Shown here: positions 15,563 to 19,053 of the stretch, in pieces
How the letters are laid out: each line of letters opens with the position of its first letter
How positions within the stretch are numbered: the stretch's first letter is position 1
DNA from: an uncultured Oscillospiraceae bacterium
GTDB taxonomy: Bacteria; Bacillota_A; Clostridia; Oscillospirales; Oscillospiraceae
Length of the DNA stretch: 19,053 bases
Assembly (NCBI GenBank): GCA_900754605.1
Contig: CAAEDK010000228.1
Location: forward strand, 1-19,053
Direction of reading: 5' to 3'
Notes under the pieces: model-generated
Database searches by the model: none
The model's input: the letters and a program-made list of their open reading frames with translations, nothing else
What the model was told of the DNA's origin: nothing
Position numbers and translations under genes: made by a program

Positions 15563-15586
15563 AAAGCAGGCAGCCGCCTGCTTTTT
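15563..15586. terminator. bidirectional terminator between convergent genes
   Basis: AAAGCAGGC (15563-15571) pairs perfectly with GCCTGCTTT (15576-15584) over a 4-nt AGCC loop, followed by a T run on the plus strand and a T-rich tract (TTTCTGTTTT) on the minus strand. It can end both the CAP gene and the minus-strand gene that stops at 15593. Confidence 0.85.
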
Positions 15587-15592
15587 GTTCGA

Positions 15593-16255
15593 TCAATCTT
15601 TGCAGAACCTCCTGGCACCGCAGTTGTAGAGGATCGCCATACGGGGCTCCAGGACCGGCAATTCTGTTTCGCCGTTCTCTTCCTGCAGATACCACTTCTC
15701 TCCGTCCGTGGAGAGGACCTTGGTGAGGTCCTTGAGCGAATAGGCATTCATTTGGATACTGCCTCGATCCCACTGGGAGAGAATGTACGGAACATCCACA
15801 TCAGAAGGTGAGTCGATGATGGCCAGCTTCAGCTCCTGGATGTACGCCCCGCCAAAGACCTGGTCGATCTGCGCATTCTCAAAGCCGCTGTCGGAGAAAG
15901 CCTTTACGGCATCCACAAGATCCGTGTTGTTCCAGATTGGAGCCACCACATAGCTCTTCGTCAAATCTACCCGCACGGTCCCCTTGGAGGGGATCTCAGA
16001 CAGTGGGATCAAATCGTCCAAGGAAAACGGAGCTGTTCTGGTCTTTGGCAGGAAGATCCTGGCGGCGCTGTCCGCGGCCATGCTGGAGGCCAGAGCACGG
16101 ATGGCCCAGTCCAGATAGACATTGAAATCCCGCCCGGTCTCGTGGCAGCAGTGCAAAGCCTGATTTAAGAATTTGGAAAATGCCTCATAGTCCGTCAGGG
16201 CCATAGGTGGCAGCGGGCTTTCATACAGTTCCTTCATGGGGTTGAGCGAAAACAT
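15593..16255 (-). CDS. unknown protein, 220 aa
   Basis: A complete minus-strand gene with start ATG 16255 preceded by AAAGGAAC. There is no signal peptide or TM helix. Recognisable blocks are ALTDYEAFSKFLNQALHCCH, DWAIRALASSMAADSAARIF, VVAPIWNNTDLVDAVKAFSD and QVFGGAYIQELKLAIIDSP. The WN-[N]TDLVDAV segment and the later strand-rich part recall some uncharacterised mobile-element proteins (DUF6710-like was considered), but the match is not good enough to name. It has its own promoter and convergent terminator, so it is an independent unit placed between the sortase/CAP module and the adhesin. Confidence 0.7.
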   Translation of the reverse strand: MFSLNPMKELYESPLPPMALTDYEAFSKFLNQALHCCHETGRDFNVYLDWAIRALASSMAADSAARIFLPKTRTAPFSLDDLIPLSEIPSKGTVRVDLTKSYVVAPIWNNTDLVDAVKAFSDSGFENAQIDQVFGGAYIQELKLAIIDSPSDVDVPYILSQWDRGSIQMNAYSLKDLTKVLSTDGEKWYLQEENGETELPVLEPRMAILYNCGARRFCKD

Positions 16256-16297
16256 GGCAGTTCCTTTCTTTCCTCTCTCATCGCAAAAATCGACATT

Positions 16298-16326
16298 ATT
16301 CTAGCATATCACAGCTCAAAATACAA
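16298..16326 (-). promoter_or_regulatory. extended -10 promoter of the minus-strand unknown gene
   Basis: On the minus strand: -35 TTGTAT (plus 16321-16326), a 17-nt spacer, and -10 TAGAAT (plus 16298-16303) preceded by TGC, an extended -10. It lies about 43 nt before the ATG at 16255. Confidence 0.5.
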
Positions 16327-16357
16327 CGACCAGTCTGTGCTGCTTGCATAGGCAATG

Positions 16358-16390
16358 GCAGGCCGTCCTATATGGACGGCCTGCTTTTTT
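16358..16390 (+). terminator. strong intrinsic terminator upstream of the adhesin
   Basis: GCAGGCCGTCC (16358-16368) and GGACGGCCTGC (16374-16384) form a perfect 11-bp stem with a 5-nt loop, followed by six T. The sequence after it (GTGCCCTTTTAC) resembles the GCGCCC-TTTTC seen right after the terminators at 2017 and 9099, so it seems to be a third member of the same leader family. Confidence 0.8.
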
Positions 16391-16394
16391 GTGC

Positions 16395-16481
16395 CCTTTT
16401 ACACTCGAAATCCAAATAAAAGGCCGTGAAAGGAGGACACCGAAGCGGCCTTTCGAGTGGGCTATCCCACCTTTCACGGTC
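16395..16481 (+). promoter_or_regulatory. structured leader of the adhesin gene with competing helices
   Basis: Several helices can form. CCTTTTA (16395-16401) pairs with TAAAAGG (16417-16423). AAAGGCCG (16419-16426) pairs with CGGCCTTT (16446-16453). GGCCGTGAAAGG (16422-16433) pairs with CCTTTCACGGTC (16470-16481), 12 pairs with one G-U, enclosing a small GTGGG-CTAT-CCCAC hairpin (16457-16470). These share the 16417-16433 strand and are mutually exclusive. The leader ends just before the AGAAAGGG ribosome site of ATG 16494. I see no clear promoter in it. A switch is inferred, not shown. Confidence 0.45.
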
Positions 16482-16493
16482 AGAAAGGGTTTT

Positions 16494-19053
16494 ATGAAAA
16501 AGAGAATCGTCACATTGCTTCTGACTCTGCTGACAGTGCTCTCGCTCCTGCCAACGGTGGCGATGGCGGCAGAATCCACTGGCGTGGGGATTACGCCGGT
16601 GACGGACCCCAACCTCTGGACCACCCGGCTCAACTCCCAGGGGCAGACCTATTCCTACCGCCCGCCCACGGCGGCGGGGCGGCAGCTCTACTGCATGGAC
16701 CTGGGCTACTCTTACCGTTCTGGCACGGAGTCGTTTCTCCAGTCCTACATGTACCGCTCCGCCACCGGAGCGGATGCGGACGCCCTGTGGAATGACGCTG
16801 TTGCCGAGACCGGCCTGGGCGAGATGGACGCCATCACCAAAGAGAACGTCAAATGGATGATGAGCTACATTGCGGACTACACCGGTGAAATCCCCGGCAG
16901 CCTGTTCATGGCACTTCAGACCTACATCTGGGACAATCAGAGCGATAAGAGTGCGGGCGGCGATCCCAGCGGCGACATCGACGCTGGCGGCTTCGCCAAC
17001 GCTGATACCTACGACCAATATGTAGAGTATTACAACTGGCTGCTGGGCCAGAAGGCCAATGAGGATGCCGAATTCCAGCGGCAGATCGAGGAATACGCCG
17101 CCCAGGGCATCCACGCCTCCATCGTGGAGGACGAGAGTTCCAAGTGGGCGGTGCTGGCCACCTCCAGTGTCTCCGGGCGGCAGTCCTTCTTCGCCTACCA
17201 CAGCGGCCGTAAGGTTATCGCAGATGATGAACCGCAGGATGACGATGATCCTCCTCCCGCTGGCGATGGCGACATCACCTTCCAGAAGGTCATCGCCGGT
17301 ACCGACAAGGGCCTGGACGGGGCCGTCTATAACATCTACCTGGACGGCCAAATCGTTGGCAGCGATGTGACCTCCGGAGGGGGATACATCGAGGTCCACG
17401 ATGTCACCGAGGGCCTGTGGTCCTTTGTAGAGCAGGAGGCCCCGGCGGGCTATGCCTTGGACCCGACGCCCCACAGCGTCTACGTCAGCGTTACCGACGG
17501 CGATAAGCAGTACACCGTCACCGTTGGAGACGAGGAGTTGCCCGGCATCAAGGTCATCAAGACCTCGGCTGTCGATGGCTCTCCCGTGGAAAACGCCGTC
17601 TATTCTATCGAGGGCGTCACTTGCGCCTTCAGCACCTCCGTCTCCACCGGACCGGATGGGAGCGCCCTGGTGGAGGACCTCCCCGCCGGCGTTTATATCG
17701 TCCGTGAGGAGTCCGTTCCGGAGCCGTTCGTGCGGACTGCCAGCGAGCAGACCATCGCCCTCCGGCCCGGCAAAATCAGCGAGGCACGGTTTGAGGATTA
17801 CACCCGGCCCGGATTGGAGATCGTCAAGCGGAATATTGCCGACAGATCTCCCATTGAGGGAGTCACCTACCAGGTCCGGCAGATCGACGGGGATTTCCTG
17901 GACACCGTAGAGACCGATTCCAGCGGCAAAGCATTTCTCGAAGTGGACCCCGGCAGCTACGAAATTTCGGAGGTCAACGTACCGTCCAACGTCATTATCA
18001 GCGAGATTCCCCAGACCATTTTCCTGGAGCCGGGCGTCACCCGGACGGTGCGCTTCTTTAACGCAGTCAAACCATCGCTCACAGTTATCAAACGCAATTC
18101 CATCACAAAAGATCCACTTGAGAACGCCAAGTTCCATATCTATTATGCCAGCGACAACACGGAAACCGGCGAGATCAATGACCTGGGGACGTACTACACG
18201 GACTCCTCGGGGCGCATCGTGCTCACCAATGTCAACAGGGGCTGGTACAAGGTCGTCGAGGAGGAGAGTCCGACAGGATTCTCCATCCAGGATGACGGCG
18301 TCTATGAGTTCTACCTGGAGGCCGGCGTCAGCCGTGAGTTGGTCGTGGACAACACGCCTCTCAGTGCGCTTGTTGTCTACAAATACGATAGTGCGACGAA
18401 GCTGCCGCTGGAGGGCGCACGATTCGAGCTGCGTTACCTCAGCGGCGAGACCTCCGGCACAGAGGGGACGGTCATTGGCGAATATGTGACCTCGAAAAAT
18501 GGGTCCTTCACGGTCACGGGGCTAAAAGAGGGCACCTATATCTGTCAGGAACTGGAAAGCCCGGACGGCCACCTCATCGACTCGGAACCCCAGACTGTCT
18601 ATATCTCTGGCAAAGAGCAGGATGTGGTCACCCTGCGGTTCGGCAACGCGCCGTTGGGGTCTTTGCTTATTACGAAGGTCTCGGATGATGAGAAACGGGA
18701 GCCGCTCTCTGACGTCGAGTTCCTGCTGACGGACAGCAGCGGAAACTTCATCGGCACCAACAACGGCCGGTATGTGACCAACAGCGCGGGCGAGATTCTG
18801 GTGGAGGGCCTCATCCCTGGAACCACAGTGGTTGCGCGGGAGGTACGGGCCAAGCCTGGCTATCTGCTGGACGACAGCCCCCAGTACGCCCTAATCCGCA
18901 GCGGCGAAACCGTTGGCCTCGAATTTAGAAATGCTCCCGCAGGCAATCTGGTCATCGTCAAGCGGAGCAGCTCCGGCACCCATGAGCCGCTGGAGGGGGT
19001 GGAGTTCAAGATCACCTATGCGGATGGGTCCTATGTCCCGGATGAAAACGGCC
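16494..19053 (+). CDS. thioester-domain/SpaA-repeat surface adhesin (3' end outside window)
   Basis: An unbroken frame of 853 codons runs off the right edge. AAAGGG precedes ATG 16494. Residues 1-25 are a signal peptide (MKKRIVTLLLTLLTVLSLLP). The N-terminal domain looks like a thioester (TQXA) domain: Cys67 in RQLYCMDLG and Gln142 in LQTYIWDNQ would form the internal Cys-Gln thioester used to bind host or cell surfaces covalently. An acidic/Pro linker follows (DDEPQDDDDPPPAGDG, about 243-258). SpaA/CnaB-type repeats then start near residues 260, 350, 439, 527, 624, 722 and 817. Each begins with a strand ending in Lys (such as LEIVKRN, LTVIKRN); the six complete repeats each have a Glu-containing strand (such as VVEEESPTGF) and end with Asn/Asp (RFFN, FGNAP, FRNAP), the isopeptide triad. 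An LPXTG-type signal is expected beyond 19053. Confidence 0.9.
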   Translation, partial: MKKRIVTLLLTLLTVLSLLPTVAMAAESTGVGITPVTDPNLWTTRLNSQGQTYSYRPPTAAGRQLYCMDLGYSYRSGTESFLQSYMYRSATGADADALWNDAVAETGLGEMDAITKENVKWMMSYIADYTGEIPGSLFMALQTYIWDNQSDKSAGGDPSGDIDAGGFANADTYDQYVEYYNWLLGQKANEDAEFQRQIEEYAAQGIHASIVEDESSKWAVLATSSVSGRQSFFAYHSGRKVIADDEPQDDDDPPPAGDGDITFQKVIAGTDKGLDGAVYNIYLDGQIVGSDVTSGGGYIEVHDVTEGLWSFVEQEAPAGYALDPTPHSVYVSVTDGDKQYTVTVGDEELPGIKVIKTSAVDGSPVENAVYSIEGVTCAFSTSVSTGPDGSALVEDLPAGVYIVREESVPEPFVRTASEQTIALRPGKISEARFEDYTRPGLEIVKRNIADRSPIEGVTYQVRQIDGDFLDTVETDSSGKAFLEVDPGSYEISEVNVPSNVIISEIPQTIFLEPGVTRTVRFFNAVKPSLTVIKRNSITKDPLENAKFHIYYASDNTETGEINDLGTYYTDSSGRIVLTNVNRGWYKVVEEESPTGFSIQDDGVYEFYLEAGVSRELVVDNTPLSALVVYKYDSATKLPLEGARFELRYLSGETSGTEGTVIGEYVTSKNGSFTVTGLKEGTYICQELESPDGHLIDSEPQTVYISGKEQDVVTLRFGNAPLGSLLITKVSDDEKREPLSDVEFLLTDSSGNFIGTNNGRYVTNSAGEILVEGLIPGTTVVAREVRAKPGYLLDDSPQYALIRSGETVGLEFRNAPAGNLVIVKRSSSGTHEPLEGVEFKITYADGSYVPDENG

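Noticed and set aside
16368..18137. Minus-strand open frame of 589 codons opposite the adhesin
   Set aside because: The plus frame has a signal peptide, thioester motif and regular SpaA repeats. The antisense text is repetitive only because it mirrors the repeats.
16494..19053. SpaA repeats as possible nucleotide-level tandem repeats
   Set aside because: The repeats are similar in protein pattern only. I saw no long identical DNA copies, so slippage-type variation is not supported within the window.
1..19053. CRISPR arrays, tRNA or rRNA genes, IS elements and attachment sites
   Set aside because: I found no regularly spaced repeats, cloverleaf-like sequence, transposase frame or paired end repeats that would support any of them.

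Overview
The window looks like the accessory part of an integrative and conjugative element (ICE) from a gut Clostridia genome, probably Oscillospiraceae/Ruminococcaceae-like. The reasons are a fairly GC-rich Firmicute-type sequence with strong GGAGG-type ribosome sites, a long run of tightly packed same-strand genes, and protein families typical of such elements: ArdA-like antirestriction proteins, DUF4314, DUF3849, YodL, a Dam-type adenine methylase, a sortase and a SpaA-repeat surface adhesin. No relaxase, coupling protein, VirB4-like ATPase, integrase or rRNA/tRNA gene is visible, so the assignment to an ICE rests on cargo families only. Family names are from recognition of the sequence, not from a database search.

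Layout. Positions 1-540 hold no intact gene: a decayed minus-strand frame resembling a YolD-type small protein, and a minus-strand tail ORF. A minus-strand AAA+ ATPase with a DUF4143 tail (545-1825) has its own promoter and an operator-like palindrome. From 2089 to 15557 everything is on the plus strand, in three blocks separated by intrinsic terminators. Block A (2089-4812): a Cys-containing unknown, an ArdA-like protein, a possible 31-aa ORF and a DUF4241 protein. Block B (4986-9081): an unknown conserved-type protein, a 23-aa ORF, a DUF4314 fusion and two more ArdA-like proteins. Block C (9181-15557): a small winged-helix protein, the adenine methylase, an unknown acidic protein, DUF3849 and YodL proteins, then a surface module (signal peptide plus C-terminal TM protein, sortase, two small ORFs, stalk-CAP protein). 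A bidirectional terminator separates this from a convergent minus-strand unknown gene (15593-16255). A large thioester-domain/SpaA-repeat adhesin begins at 16494 and runs off the right edge.

How the parts may work together. Blocks A to C look like an establishment and protection set: ArdA-family DNA mimics and an adenine methylase would both blunt host restriction as the element enters a new cell, and YodL, DUF3849 and ArdA modules are known from polyvalent proteins of phages and conjugative elements. The surface genes could change the envelope of the host cell to favour contact; the sortase is a natural candidate to anchor the adhesin, whose C-terminus is not in view.

Most notable are the leaders. 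The genes at 2089 and 9181 are unrelated but are preceded by the same two-hairpin cassette: an intrinsic terminator, then a hairpin that buries the ribosome-binding site. The adhesin has a more elaborate variant with competing helices. Two small ORFs (23 and 35 aa) are stitched into the operons by start/stop overlaps at both ends.
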